Positions 1-10,361 of a stretch of 64,000 nt of DNA are shown here, piece after piece. The notes under the pieces were generated by a model that did no database searches, was not told where the DNA came from, and saw only the letters and a list, made by a program, of their open reading frames with translations. Both the position numbers and the translations under genes were made by a program. Source of the DNA: Antrihabitans stalagmiti (lineage in GTDB: Bacteria > Actinomycetota > Actinomycetes > Mycobacteriales > Mycobacteriaceae); assembly GCF_016482825.1 (NCBI RefSeq), contig NZ_JAEMNV010000002.1, positions 248,001-312,000 on the forward strand. The letters run 5' to 3'. How positions within the stretch are numbered: the first letter of the stretch is position 1; each line of letters begins with the position of its first letter.

Positions 1-1790
1 AGCGGCGAGCCAAAAGCGTTGGTGCTGGAAGGGATAGCCCGGCAGATCCACTCGCTGCGCACCCTGTCCAGCAAAGAACCTGGCCCAGTCCACATGCACG
101 CCATGGCAATGCGCTGTTGTCACCGCCCGCACCAGCGTCTGCACCTGCGACCTGCCTCGACGCTGCGTCGCAACCACCGCATCGGCATCGATCACACCCG
201 ATAGCACCGCATCCGGACCCACCTCAACGAACCGCGAACCACCCACCGCCTGCGCGGCCCTGATCCCGTCAGCGAAGCGGACCGGCTCCCGCACCTGCCG
301 CACCCAATACCCCGGATCAGCGAACAACTCCGTCTCCACCCGACCGGTCACAGTCGACACCAACGCAACACGAGGCAAGTTCCAGGTCAGATTCTGCGCC
401 ACCGCCGCGAACTCCGCCACCATCGGATCCATCAGTGCCGAATGAAACGCATGACTCACCGCCAGTCGTTTCGTGCGCCGACCCGACCAGCGTCGTTCCA
501 GTTCCTCGATCCCCGCCACCGGACCCGACACCGTCACCGACGAACGACTGTTGATCCCCGCAATCGACACCCCGGCAGGAAGCGCACCCACCTCGTCCTC
601 GCCCATTTCCACCGCCAGCATCGCCCCACCCACCGGCAACGCCGCCATCAACGCACCCCGCGCCGTCACCAACCGCACCGCATCCGCCAGCGACAACACC
701 CCCGCCACATGCGCCGCCGCGACCTCCCCGATCGAATGCCCCACCACCACATCCGGAATCACACCCCACGACTCGAGAAGTCGGAACAACCCGACCTCGA
801 CCGCAAACAAGGCGAGCTGCGTGTTGTCCGTGCGATCCAGATCCGTTGCGCTGTCGAACAACCACCCCGGATCACACACCTGTGTGATTGCTTCCGCGAA
901 GACGGGGAACTGTTCGAACAACTCCCGACCCATCCCCCTCGACTGCGCACCCTGCCCCGAAAACACGAACACCGTCTTGCCCGCCACCATCCGAACCGCA
1001 GTGACCGACGCCAGCTCCGACGAATCCAGCACCGCCGCCCGCCACTCCAAATGCGCACGCGCCGTCGCCAACTCGAAACCCACATCCACCGCGCGGTGAC
1101 CATCGACGTCACGCAAACCCTGAAGGGCCGCGTGCAACGCACGTTCGGACCGCGCCGACACCACCCACGGCACCACCGGCAACGACCACGTCGCAGCGCT
1201 CTCCACCTGTGCCGACGCTTCCTCCACGATCACATGCGCATTCGTCCCACTGATCCCGAACGACGACACCCCCGCCCGCCGCGGCCGACCACCCTCAGAC
1301 GGCCACTCCCGCGCCTGCGTCAACACCCGCACCGCACCCGCAGACCAATCCACCTGCGGCGACACCACATCCACATGCAACGACCGCGGCATCACCCCAC
1401 ACCGCATCGCCTGCACCATCTTGATCACACCCGCAATACCCGCCGCACCCACCGTATGACCGATATTCGACTTCACCGACCCCAACCACACCGGACCAGC
1501 CCCATCTCGGTCTTGGCCGTAGGTCGCCAACAACGCACCAGCCTCGATCGGATCCCCCAACCGAGTCCCCGTCCCATGCGCCTCCACCACATCCACATCC
1601 GCCGACACCAAACCCGCCGACGCCAACGCCGACCGCACCACCCGCTCCTGCGACGGACCATTCGGCGCCGTCAACCCATTGCTCGCACCATCCTGATTCA
1701 CCGCAGAACCCCGCACCACACCCAACACCCGATGCCCCCGCGCCACCGCATCCGACAACCGCTCCAACACAACCAAACCCGCACCCTCGG
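1..1790 (-). repeat. KS-AT cassette copy in PKS I module 2
   Basis: Near-identical in DNA to the cassette in module 1 of the same gene (about 4.87 kb away), from the AT end back into the KS. Identity breaks down abruptly around 1790, inside the KS. Third codon positions favour G more than in the flanking KS part, which suggests homogenisation between the copies. Confidence 0.8.
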
Positions 1791-4700
1791 AAAACCCCAC
1801 CCCATCCGCAGCAGCACCGAACGACTTACACCGACCATCCGGCGACAACCCACGCTGCCTCGCAAAATCAACGAACAAATACGGCGAACCCCACACCGAC
1901 ACACCACCGGCGAGTGCGATGGAACAGTCGCCGGCGCGTAAGGACTGAGAGGCGAGGTGCAGAGCGACGAGCGACGACGAACAGGCCGTATCCACCGTCA
2001 TCGCGGGGCCCTCGAAGCCGAACACATAGGCAACCCGGCCCGACAGCACACTCAACGTCGTGCCCGTCAGCCGAAAGCCCTCCAGCTCGCCGGTCACGTG
2101 GGTGTTGTAATCCGAACTACTTGCGCCTGCGAAGACACCGACATCGCTGCCGCGCAACGATTTCGGATCTAGACCGGCATCCTGCAAAGCGTCCCAGGCA
2201 ACCTCGAGCAGCACACGCTGCTGCGGATCCATCGCCGCGGCCTCGCCCGCCCCGATCCCGAAGAACCCCGCATCGAACCCGGCGGCGTCATCGAGGAAGC
2301 CGCCCTCGCGGACATAGACGGTGCCGGGCATCTCCGGGTCGGAGTCGTACAGGCGATCCAGGTCCCAGCCCCGGTCGTCGGGAAAGCCGGACACTGCATC
2401 CGTACCCGCGAATACGAGGTCCCACAGGTCGTTCCGCGAATTGACACCACCCGGAAAACGACAACCGATACCGACGATTGCTATCGGCTCATCGGCTTTG
2501 CTCGCTGTCCGCTTCGTGGTCGGCGCACTAGTGGCGGCACCATTTCCTCTGCTCCCCAACAGGTAACGCGCCATAGCTTCGGGCGTCGGGTAGTCGAATA
2601 CGAGGGTGGATGACAGCCGTGCACCAGTGGCAGACGCAATGCGATTACGTAGTTCGACCGCACCAAGTGAATCCAAGCCGAGATCGGTGAAAGTGCTCGT
2701 TGGATCGACGCCGCCAGGCCTGTTCGTGACCACGCCGACATGCTCGAGGACAAGATCCAGTACAGCAGTGTTGCGTTCGCTCTCGTCGAGTCCGTCGAGG
2801 CGGGCACCGAATCCGGTGTGTCGCCGCGATACCTGCGGCAGCAGTCCACCGAGCAGTTCGTGCACAGCACCGACTCGAGGTTTGTGTTCATCGATTCGCG
2901 CGGGTACCACCACAACCTCGTCGACGCCGATCGCGTTGTCGAACAGGGCAAGTGCAGAGTCCGTATCCAACGGAACAATTCCTGTGCGCACCCACCGCGC
3001 AAGGTCGGTCGCAGCCAACTTGCCTGCCATTCCGGACTCCGCCGCCCACGGTCCCCATGCCAACGACGTCGCCACAAACCCGGCCCGACGACGACTCCGC
3101 GCGACCGCGTCCAACGCAGCATTCGCGGCCGCGTACCCACCCTGCCCCGCAGTACCCAACACCCCTGCAATCGACGAAAACAGCACAAACGCCGACAGAT
3201 TCAGATCCCGCGTCAACTCGTCCAACACCACCGCACCCACAACCTTTGGCGCCCACACCCGGTCCAACTGCGCAGGCGTAGACGACCCGACCGTCGCGTC
3301 CTCCAGTACACCCGCAGCATGAATCACCGCAGTCAGTCGTTCCGGAACCTCTGCCAACACCGCGGCTACCGCCACCCGATCCGTCACATCACACGCCGAT
3401 ACCGTGGCGGCACAACCCAACTCGGAGAGCTCCGCGACCAACTCGGCCGCACCTGGGGCGTCCCCACCGCGACGACTTATCAACACCAGTCGACGCACAC
3501 CGCGTGTCGCTGCGAGATGCCGCGCGACGACCGCTCCCACACCACCGGTGCCGCCCGTGATCAGCACAGTTCCGGCCGCCCACTCGATCGGTGCCGGCGC
3601 CTCCACCGCGGCACGGACCAAACGTGGGACCTCGACGACACCGGAACGGATCCGCACCTGCGAATACCCCGATGCCACAACGGCATCAAGATCCACATCG
3701 TCGGAATCATCGGCATCGACCAACACAAACCGACCCGGATGCTCCGCCTGCGCCGACCGCACCAAACCCCACACACCCGCCGCCACCGGATCGAACTCGA
3801 AACCCGATGTAGTCACCACCAACCGAGAATCCGACTCCCCCGACAACACCCGCTGCACATGCTCCAACACACCCGCCACACCCACGCCACCATCGAACCG
3901 CTCGAACGGCTGCGCATCGCCATCCCTCAGATCGACAGGCACCCAACCCAACTCGAAGAGCGAGCCGACTGTTCCAGATTGCTTCGACCGCTCGCTGCTG
4001 TGTATCTCGAACGTGCGGAAGATAATTCTGTCGATCGACAGCACTGGTCGACCGGTCTCGTCGACTGCCGCGATCGAGAATCCGTCGGCACCGGACGGGG
4101 TCGAGCGCACCCGCAGTCGCGTGGCGCCACGGTTGTAGCTGCGGACGCCTGCCCAACTGAACAGCAACCTGCCCTTTCCGGGCGGCAGGTCCTCGGCGAG
4201 CGCGTACTGCGCGAAGCCTGCGTGCAACGCAAGATCGAACAAGGCGGGATGGAGCGTGTAAGCGTCTGCGTCTCCTGCAAATTCAGCATCGAGCGTGACC
4301 TCGGAGAAGATCTCACCTTTACGACGCCAGACCCCGTCGATGCCGAGAAACGCTGGGCCGTAGACAAGTCCTGACGCCTCGGTGATCCGATCGAGTATCG
4401 ACTCCGCGGCCACGATGTCGGCATCGGCCGGTGGCCACGATGCGTCCGCGTCGAATTGCTGGAGTAGGTCATCCGCGGCGGCCGCGCCCGGATCGCCTGT
4501 GTACGTGCCGCTTCCGGACTGCGTCCACTCGTCGTCCTCACCGAATCGGAATGCGACGGTGAATGCCCGCCGCCCGGTGTCGTCGGCTCCCTCGACAAGC
4601 AGTTGCAACTCGACCGCAACGGCGTCCGGCGGCACGATCGGCGCCTGATGGGTCAGCTCTTCGACAGCGCCGCAACCTATCTCGATTGCCGCGCGCGAAA

Positions 4701-7700
4701 GGAGCTCGATGGTTGCGGTGCCGGGCAGTACGGGTGCGCCGAAGGAGAGGTGGTCGCCGATCCAAGGATGTGTTGCCAGAGCGACGCGGCCGGTGAACAG
4801 CCATTCGCCCTCTCTGGCAAGCGATACAGCCTGATCGAGGACTGGGTGGCCGAGAGGACTGTCGACAGCGGTCGGAGCTGCGTCGAGCCAAAAGCGTTGG
4901 TGCTGGAAGGGATAACCCGGCAGATCCACCCGCTGCGCACCCCGCCCAGCAAAGAACCTGGCCCAATCCACATGCACGCCATAACAATGCGCATCCGCCA
5001 CCGCCCGCACCACCGTCCCCACCTGCGAACGACCCCGCCGCTGCACCGCAACCACAGCATCGGCGTCGATCAGCGCCGACAACTGCGCATCCGGACCCAC
5101 CTCAACGAACCGCGACCCACCCGCGGACTTCGCCGCCCTGATCCCATCAGCGAAGCGGACCGGCTCCCGCACCTGCCGCACCCAATACCCCGGATCGGCG
5201 AACAACTCCGTTTCCAACTGCCCGGTCACAGTCGACACCAACGCAATACGAGGCAGATGCCATGTCAGTGCCTGTGCCACCGCCGCGAACTCCGCCAACA
5301 TCGGATCCATCAACTCCGAATGGAACGCATGACTCACAGTGAGCCGTTTCGTGCGCCGATCCGACCACCGCGCTTCCAGTTCCTCGATCCCCGCCACCGG
5401 CCCCGACACCGTCACCGACGAACGACTGTTGATCCCCGCAATCGACACCCCGGCAGGAAGCGCACCCACCTCGTCCTCGCCCATTTCCACCGCCAGCATC
5501 GCCCCACCCACCGGCAACGCCGCCATCAACGCACCCCGCGCCGTCACCAACGTGACCGCATCCGCCAGATCCAACACCCCCGCCACATGCGCCGCCGCGA
5601 CCTCCCCGATCGAATGCCCCACCACCACATCCGGAATCACACCCCACGACTCGAGAAGTCGGAACAACCCGACCTCGACCGCAAACAAGGCCAGCTGCGT
5701 GTTGTCCGTGCGATTCAGATCCGTTGCGCTGTCGAACAACCACCCCGGATCACACACCTCGCGCACCGCATCTGCGAACACCGGGAACGCGTCGAACAGT
5801 TCTTTGCCCATCCCCGTCGACTGCGCACCCTGCCCCGAAAACACGAACACCGTCTTGCCCGCCACCATCCGAACCGCAGTGACCGACGCCAGCTCCGACG
5901 AATCCAGCACCGCCGCCCGCCACTCCAAATGCGCACGCGCCGTCGCCAACTCGAAACCCACATCCACCGCGCGGTGACCATCGACGTCACGCAAACCCTG
6001 AAGGGCCGCGTGCAACGCACGTTCGGACCGCGCCGACACCACCCACGGCACCACCGGCAACGACCACGTCGCAGCGCTCTCCGCCTGTGCCGGCGCTTCC
6101 TCCACGATCACATGCGCATTCGTCCCACTGATCCCGAACGACGACACCCCCGCCCGCCGCGGCCGACCACCCTCAGACGGCCACTCCCGCGATTCGGTCA
6201 ACACCCGCACCGCACCAACCGACCAATCCACCTGCGGCGACACCACATCCACATGCAACGACCGCGGCATCACCCCACACCGCATCGCCTGCACCATCTT
6301 GATCACACCCGCAATACCCGCCGCACCCACCGTATGACCGATATTCGACTTCACCGACCCCAACCACACCGGAGAATCCCGATCCTGCCCATACGTCGCC
6401 AACAACGCACCAGCCTCGATCGGATCCCCCAACCGAGTCCCCGTCCCATGCGCCTCCACCACATCCACATCAGCCGACACCAACCCAGCACTAGCCAACG
6501 CCGACCGCACCACCCGCTCCTGCGACGGACCATTCGGCGCCGTCAACCCATTGCTCGCACCATCCTGATTCACCGCAGAACCCCGCACCACACCCAACAC
6601 CCGATGCCCCCGCGCCACCGCATCCGACAACCGCTCCAACACAACCAAACCCGCACCCTCGGCCCAGGCGACACCGTCCGCCTCGGCGCTGAAGGACTTG
6701 CACCGCCCATCCGGCGCCAACCCCTGCTGACGGGCGAACTCGACGAAAAGGAAAGGCGACGCCAAGACAGAGACCCCACCGGCCAACGCCGTCGAGCACT
6801 CCCCCGACCGAATTGCCTGACACGCCAAGTGCAACGCCACCAGAGACGACGAACACGCCGTATCCACCGTCATCGCGGGCCCCTCGAACCCGAACACGTA
6901 AGCCAACCGGCCGGAGATCACACTCGAATGACGTCCGGTCAATCGCAGTCCCTCCGCCGCCGAGTTGTTGCCTTGATAGTCGGAATCGCTGGCGCCGACG
7001 AAGGCTCCGATATCACTGCCCCGCAACGATTCCGGGTCGACACCTGCGTCCTGCATCGCGTCCCATGCAACCTCGAGCAGCAGCCGCTGCTGGGGATCCA
7101 TCGCCGCGGCCTCACCCGGTCCGATTCCGAAGAACCCCGCATCGAACCCGGCGACGTCGTCGAGAAAGCCTCCACCGGCCGAATACACAGTCCCCTGCTT
7201 GTCACGGTCCGTATCCAGCAACCGCCCGAGGTCCCAACCCCGGTCGGTCGGCCATCCGGAAACGGCATCGACTTCCCCGAACACCAATTCCCACAAAGCT
7301 TCTCGTGACGCGACACCACCCGGGAATCGACAGCCGACACCAACGATCGCAACGGGCTCGTCGGCATACGTCGCAGCGCGAATGGAAGCCTGACGCGGCA
7401 CAACGCCGTCTGCCAACTCCTGCACGAAGGTCGTGACGGCGGCGAGCGTTGGATGGTCGAACACCAGCGTCGCCGGCAACGTGAGACCTGTTGCATGTGC
7501 GAGCCTGCTCCGGAACTCCATCCCGCCGGCCGAGTCGAGACCGAGATCCCTGAACGAGCGGCGCATATCCAGCTCGTCCGTGTCCGTATACCCGAGCACT
7601 GCGGCGGCCTGCTCGGCTACAACGGCCGCAACATCGACATCGGAGCGCTTGCGCACCACAGTGTTCCGCAACTCCGGCGTTGCACTGTCGGCCGAACGAA

Positions 7701-10302
7701 CACCTGCCGATGCCGCGATGCGAAGGGGCGTGTTCAGCCAATAGCGTGACCGTTGAAATGCGTAGGTCGGCAGGTCGATCGCTCTCGGGTCGTGGGGACG
7801 CCACCAAAGCGACCAGTCGATCGACAGCCCGTGCGCGTGTGCGGTGGCCAGCGCGGTGGTGATCCGGTCGACGCTGCCGTCGTCGCGGCGCAGCGTATCC
7901 AGCACGGCCACAGCAGAACCCTCGGCGAGCTGCTGCAACGCCACGACCAAGCCAGGATTCGGCGAAACCTCCACAAATGCCCCTGCGCCCGTGGCCACCA
8001 GGCCCGCAACAGCATCGGCAAACCTGACCGGCTCGCGCAGACCGCGATACCAGTAGGCGCTGTCCAATCTGCCCGTATCGATGGGCGCCCCGGTCACCGT
8101 CGAGACCATCTCGATTCGGCTCTGCTGCCCAACGATTCCTGCCAGGTCGCCTTCCAACCGGGTTCGCAGGTCGTCTACCTGGGGCGAGTGCGATGCATAG
8201 TCGACCGGTATCCGCCGCGCCCAGATTCCACCTTGCTCGCATTCGTCCACCATGGCCTGCACGTCCGCGGGCGTTCCCGAGATCACCACGGAGCCTGGCG
8301 CATTCACCGCAGCAACGACGACACCCGTACGGAGACGTGACGCGATGTCGTTCTCCCCCATAGCGATAGCGGCCATCGCACCGTGCCCAGCCAGGACCTC
8401 TGCCACCGCGCGCGACCGAAGCACGACGATACGTGCCGCATCGGCAACGGTGAGCGCTCCCGCAACTGTCGCGGCGGCAATCTCGCCCTGCGAATGTCCG
8501 ACCACCGCATCGGGCGTCACACCGAACGATCGCCATACGGCCGCGAGCGACACCATCACCGCCCACAGCGCGGGCTGCACCACATCTACCCGCGCCAGCA
8601 GTGCCTCGTCCGTAAGTGCTTCGCGGAGCGACCAGTCAACCCCGTCGATCGCTTCGAGCGCAGCGGCGCATTCGTCCATCGACCTGCAGAACGCCGGCAA
8701 CGATTCCCATAGTTCGGCACCCATACCGACCCACTGGCCGCCTTGCCCGGGGAACACGAATACGGTTCTGCCGGTCCCTGCTCGGCCGTACACCGGACCC
8801 GGCTCGTTCGCCGCGACAGCGTCCAGTCCCGCGAGCAACGACGCACGATCGTCGGCGAGAACGACAGCCCGGTCGGGCAGCGCATCACGAGTCGTCGCCA
8901 ACGAGAAGCCGATATCTGCAAGCTCTACAGCAGGATTCGCATCGAGCCAGGAATGCAGCCTGGCAGCCTGACCAGCCCTGCCTTCGACACCGACGGCCGA
9001 AAGAACGAAGGGCAGCACCCCTCCGTTCGGCGCCGACGCTTGCCGTGCCGGTGCAACGACGAGAGGCGCCTGCTCCACGATCACATGCACGTTCGAGCCG
9101 CCCATGCCGAACGACGACACCCCGGCACGGCGCATTCCGGCCCTGCCCGACCAGGGTTCGGTTCGATCGACGACCCGAAGACCGAGATCCGCCAAAGGAA
9201 TTCGCGGGTTGGCTGTAACGAAGTTGAGGCTCGGCACCAACAGCCCGCGATCGAGGCAGATCGCGGTCTTCACAAGGCCTGCGATGCCTGCGGCACCTTC
9301 GAGGTGGCCGATGTTCGTCTTTATCGATCCGACGCCGAGCCTAGGGTCATGCCCGCCGTACACGGCGCCGAGCGCCGCGGCCTCCACCGGATCACCGACA
9401 GCTGTACCGGTGCCGTGCAATTCGACATAGTCGATGTCGTCAGGAGCGAGTCCGGATCGGGTCAACGCGCGACGGATGACGTCGGCTTGACTGTCGCTGC
9501 TCGGCGCCGTGAGACCTGACTCCCCGCTGCCGGTGTTGACTGCGGTACCGCGCACGACAGCATAGATTCTGCGTCCGTTGGCAATTGCGTCGTCGAGCCG
9601 CTCGAGGACCACGACCGCGCCGCCTTCGCCGCGCACATGCCCGTTCGCGCGGGAATCGAAGGCGTAACACCGGCCGTCGGGCGACAAGGCACCGAATTCG
9701 GCCGCCATCGAATTGCTGAACTCCGAAAGAATGAGATTGACGCCGCCGACCAATGCCAGCTGCGATTCCCCGCTCGCGAGGCTCTGACAGGCGAGGTGGA
9801 CCGCTGTCAGCGACGACGACTGCCCGCTGTCGACGGCAAGGCTCGGCGCGCTGAAACCGAACGTCTGCGATATCCGGTTCGCGATCACCGACCTCCCGAG
9901 GCCGGCGAAGGTGTGTCTGGTGACGGCGTCCGATCCCTGTCTGGCAACCAGATCGGCGTAGTCGCCGCCCATCACGCCGACGAAGACACCGGTGCGGTCG
10001 GGCGCCGAGGCCGGCGTGATCCGCGCGTCTTCCAAAGCCTCCCAACCCAATTCCAGCGCCAGGCGCTGCTGCGGGTCCATCGCTGTCGCCTCTTTCGGCG
10101 AGATACCGAAAAACGCAGGATCGAAAAGGTCTGCGCCGTCGACGAATCCACCACCGGGCAGACCGGATGGACGATCGGGCGGAACGGGGCCGACGGCCTC
10201 GACACCGTCTCGCAACAGCGAAAACAACGCGTTCGGGCCGTGCGCACCCGGGAAGCGGCAGGCGATGCCGACGATCGCAATCTTGTCGAAGATCTCACCC
10301 AT
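1..10302 (-). CDS. PKS I: loading module plus modules 1 and 2 (3' end outside the window)
   Basis: This modular type I PKS starts polyketide assembly. Its frame is open from the ATG to the window edge with no stop (at least 3434 residues). A strong GGAGGTG ribosome site lies 6 bases before the ATG. The protein begins directly at the KS with no docking coiled coil, as expected of a loading protein. Loading module: KS with Gln161 in place of the active-site Cys (context DSGQSSSL, a KSQ domain), AT with GHSQG (Ser604) and YASH (702-705), ACP Ser924. Module 1: KS Cys1150, AT Ser1564 with HAFH, DH with HxxxGxxxxP (His1851) and HPALFD (Asp2023), KR with an intact NADPH motif, LED and Tyr2390, ACP Ser2545. 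Module 2: KS Cys2774, then AT Ser3190 with HAFH (3284-3287), cut in the AT-to-DH linker. Family knowledge: KSQ decarboxylates malonyl- or methylmalonyl-ACP. Inference: propionate starter, then a malonyl-derived enoyl unit. The reductive domains of module 2 are unseen. Confidence 0.95.
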   Translation of the reverse strand, partial: MGEIFDKIAIVGIACRFPGAHGPNALFSLLRDGVEAVGPVPPDRPSGLPGGGFVDGADLFDPAFFGISPKEATAMDPQQRLALELGWEALEDARITPASAPDRTGVFVGVMGGDYADLVARQGSDAVTRHTFAGLGRSVIANRISQTFGFSAPSLAVDSGQSSSLTAVHLACQSLASGESQLALVGGVNLILSEFSNSMAAEFGALSPDGRCYAFDSRANGHVRGEGGAVVVLERLDDAIANGRRIYAVVRGTAVNTGSGESGLTAPSSDSQADVIRRALTRSGLAPDDIDYVELHGTGTAVGDPVEAAALGAVYGGHDPRLGVGSIKTNIGHLEGAAGIAGLVKTAICLDRGLLVPSLNFVTANPRIPLADLGLRVVDRTEPWSGRAGMRRAGVSSFGMGGSNVHVIVEQAPLVVAPARQASAPNGGVLPFVLSAVGVEGRAGQAARLHSWLDANPAVELADIGFSLATTRDALPDRAVVLADDRASLLAGLDAVAANEPGPVYGRAGTGRTVFVFPGQGGQWVGMGAELWESLPAFCRSMDECAAALEAIDGVDWSLREALTDEALLARVDVVQPALWAVMVSLAAVWRSFGVTPDAVVGHSQGEIAAATVAGALTVADAARIVVLRSRAVAEVLAGHGAMAAIAMGENDIASRLRTGVVVAAVNAPGSVVISGTPADVQAMVDECEQGGIWARRIPVDYASHSPQVDDLRTRLEGDLAGIVGQQSRIEMVSTVTGAPIDTGRLDSAYWYRGLREPVRFADAVAGLVATGAGAFVEVSPNPGLVVALQQLAEGSAVAVLDTLRRDDGSVDRITTALATAHAHGLSIDWSLWWRPHDPRAIDLPTYAFQRSRYWLNTPLRIAASAGVRSADSATPELRNTVVRKRSDVDVAAVVAEQAAAVLGYTDTDELDMRRSFRDLGLDSAGGMEFRSRLAHATGLTLPATLVFDHPTLAAVTTFVQELADGVVPRQASIRAATYADEPVAIVGVGCRFPGGVASREALWELVFGEVDAVSGWPTDRGWDLGRLLDTDRDKQGTVYSAGGGFLDDVAGFDAGFFGIGPGEAAAMDPQQRLLLEVAWDAMQDAGVDPESLRGSDIGAFVGASDSDYQGNNSAAEGLRLTGRHSSVISGRLAYVFGFEGPAMTVDTACSSSLVALHLACQAIRSGECSTALAGGVSVLASPFLFVEFARQQGLAPDGRCKSFSAEADGVAWAEGAGLVVLERLSDAVARGHRVLGVVRGSAVNQDGASNGLTAPNGPSQERVVRSALASAGLVSADVDVVEAHGTGTRLGDPIEAGALLATYGQDRDSPVWLGSVKSNIGHTVGAAGIAGVIKMVQAMRCGVMPRSLHVDVVSPQVDWSVGAVRVLTESREWPSEGGRPRRAGVSSFGISGTNAHVIVEEAPAQAESAATWSLPVVPWVVSARSERALHAALQGLRDVDGHRAVDVGFELATARAHLEWRAAVLDSSELASVTAVRMVAGKTVFVFSGQGAQSTGMGKELFDAFPVFADAVREVCDPGWLFDSATDLNRTDNTQLALFAVEVGLFRLLESWGVIPDVVVGHSIGEVAAAHVAGVLDLADAVTLVTARGALMAALPVGGAMLAVEMGEDEVGALPAGVSIAGINSRSSVTVSGPVAGIEELEARWSDRRTKRLTVSHAFHSELMDPMLAEFAAVAQALTWHLPRIALVSTVTGQLETELFADPGYWVRQVREPVRFADGIRAAKSAGGSRFVEVGPDAQLSALIDADAVVAVQRRGRSQVGTVVRAVADAHCYGVHVDWARFFAGRGAQRVDLPGYPFQHQRFWLDAAPTAVDSPLGHPVLDQAVSLAREGEWLFTGRVALATHPWIGDHLSFGAPVLPGTATIELLSRAAIEIGCGAVEELTHQAPIVPPDAVAVELQLLVEGADDTGRRAFTVAFRFGEDDEWTQSGSGTYTGDPGAAAADDLLQQFDADASWPPADADIVAAESILDRITEASGLVYGPAFLGIDGVWRRKGEIFSEVTLDAEFAGDADAYTLHPALFDLALHAGFAQYALAEDLPPGKGRLLFSWAGVRSYNRGATRLRVRSTPSGADGFSIAAVDETGRPVLSIDRIIFRTFEIHSSERSKQSGTVGSLFELGWVPVDLRDGDAQPFERFDGGVGVAGVLEHVQRVLSGESDSRLVVTTSGFEFDPVAAGVWGLVRSAQAEHPGRFVLVDADDSDDVDLDAVVASGYSQVRIRSGVVEVPRLVRAAVEAPAPIEWAAGTVLITGGTGGVGAVVARHLAATRGVRRLVLISRRGGDAPGAAELVAELSELGCAATVSACDVTDRVAVAAVLAEVPERLTAVIHAAGVLEDATVGSSTPAQLDRVWAPKVVGAVVLDELTRDLNLSAFVLFSSIAGVLGTAGQGGYAAANAALDAVARSRRRAGFVATSLAWGPWAAESGMAGKLAATDLARWVRTGIVPLDTDSALALFDNAIGVDEVVVVPARIDEHKPRVGAVHELLGGLLPQVSRRHTGFGARLDGLDESERNTAVLDLVLEHVGVVTNRPGGVDPTSTFTDLGLDSLGAVELRNRIASATGARLSSTLVFDYPTPEAMARYLLGSRGNGAATSAPTTKRTASKADEPIAIVGIGCRFPGGVNSRNDLWDLVFAGTDAVSGFPDDRGWDLDRLYDSDPEMPGTVYVREGGFLDDAAGFDAGFFGIGAGEAAAMDPQQRVLLEVAWDALQDAGLDPKSLRGSDVGVFAGASSSDYNTHVTGELEGFRLTGTTLSVLSGRVAYVFGFEGPAMTVDTACSSSLVALHLASQSLRAGDCSIALAGGVSVWGSPYLFVDFARQRGLSPDGRCKSFGAAADGVGFSEGAGLVVLERLSDAVARGHRVLGVVRGSAVNQDGASNGLTAPNGPSQERVVRSALASAGLVSADVDVVEAHGTGTRLGDPIEAGALLATYGQDRDGAGPVWLGSVKSNIGHTVGAAGIAGVIKMVQAMRCGVMPRSLHVDVVSPQVDWSAGAVRVLTQAREWPSEGGRPRRAGVSSFGISGTNAHVIVEEASAQVESAATWSLPVVPWVVSARSERALHAALQGLRDVDGHRAVDVGFELATARAHLEWRAAVLDSSELASVTAVRMVAGKTVFVFSGQGAQSRGMGRELFEQFPVFAEAITQVCDPGWLFDSATDLDRTDNTQLALFAVEVGLFRLLESWGVIPDVVVGHSIGEVAAAHVAGVLSLADAVRLVTARGALMAALPVGGAMLAVEMGEDEVGALPAGVSIAGINSRSSVTVSGPVAGIEELERRWSGRRTKRLAVSHAFHSALMDPMVAEFAAVAQNLTWNLPRVALVSTVTGRVETELFADPGYWVRQVREPVRFADGIRAAQAVGGSRFVEVGPDAVLSGVIDADAVVATQRRGRSQVQTLVRAVTTAHCHGVHVDWARFFAGQGAQRVDLPGYPFQHQRFWLAA
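4888..6660 (-). repeat. KS-AT cassette copy in PKS I module 1
   Basis: Partner of the copy in module 2 of this gene. The KS-to-AT linker is identical over hundreds of bases. The main visible length difference is 9 bases near 6370 (about 1500 in the other copy). The AT half also closely matches the cassettes in PKS G, PKS E and module 2 of PKS A. Confidence 0.8.
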
Positions 10303-10308
10303 CGAGCT

Positions 10309-10315
10309 CACCTCC
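10309..10315 (-). promoter_or_regulatory. Ribosome binding site of PKS I
   Basis: The minus strand reads GGAGGTG, a near-perfect Shine-Dalgarno sequence, 6 bases upstream of the ATG of PKS I in the 59-base gap after the thioesterase gene. It fixes the start of the loading protein at the KS itself, with no N-terminal docking region. Confidence 0.8.
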
Positions 10316-10361
10316 AAATCCTCGTCGCTGCAGTGTGTCCGAGTCCGTGCCTGTGCCGCCG

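Noticed and set aside
4603-7308. Plus-strand open frame of about 900 codons
   Set aside because: It is antisense to PKS I, extremely rich in Arg, His and Pro, repeats in the same place over each KS-AT cassette, and has no recognisable domain. It is a by-product of the G-rich codon use on the minus strand. The same applies to the long plus-strand frames at 442-1941, 2740-4374, 20682-21914, 31604-32755 and 54888-56408.
7202-8566. Minus-strand open frame of about 454 codons
   Set aside because: It overlaps, in another frame, the loading AT-ACP of PKS I, whose own frame carries GHSQG, YASH and the ACP motif. Its sequence is low-complexity and Arg/Gly/Cys-rich.
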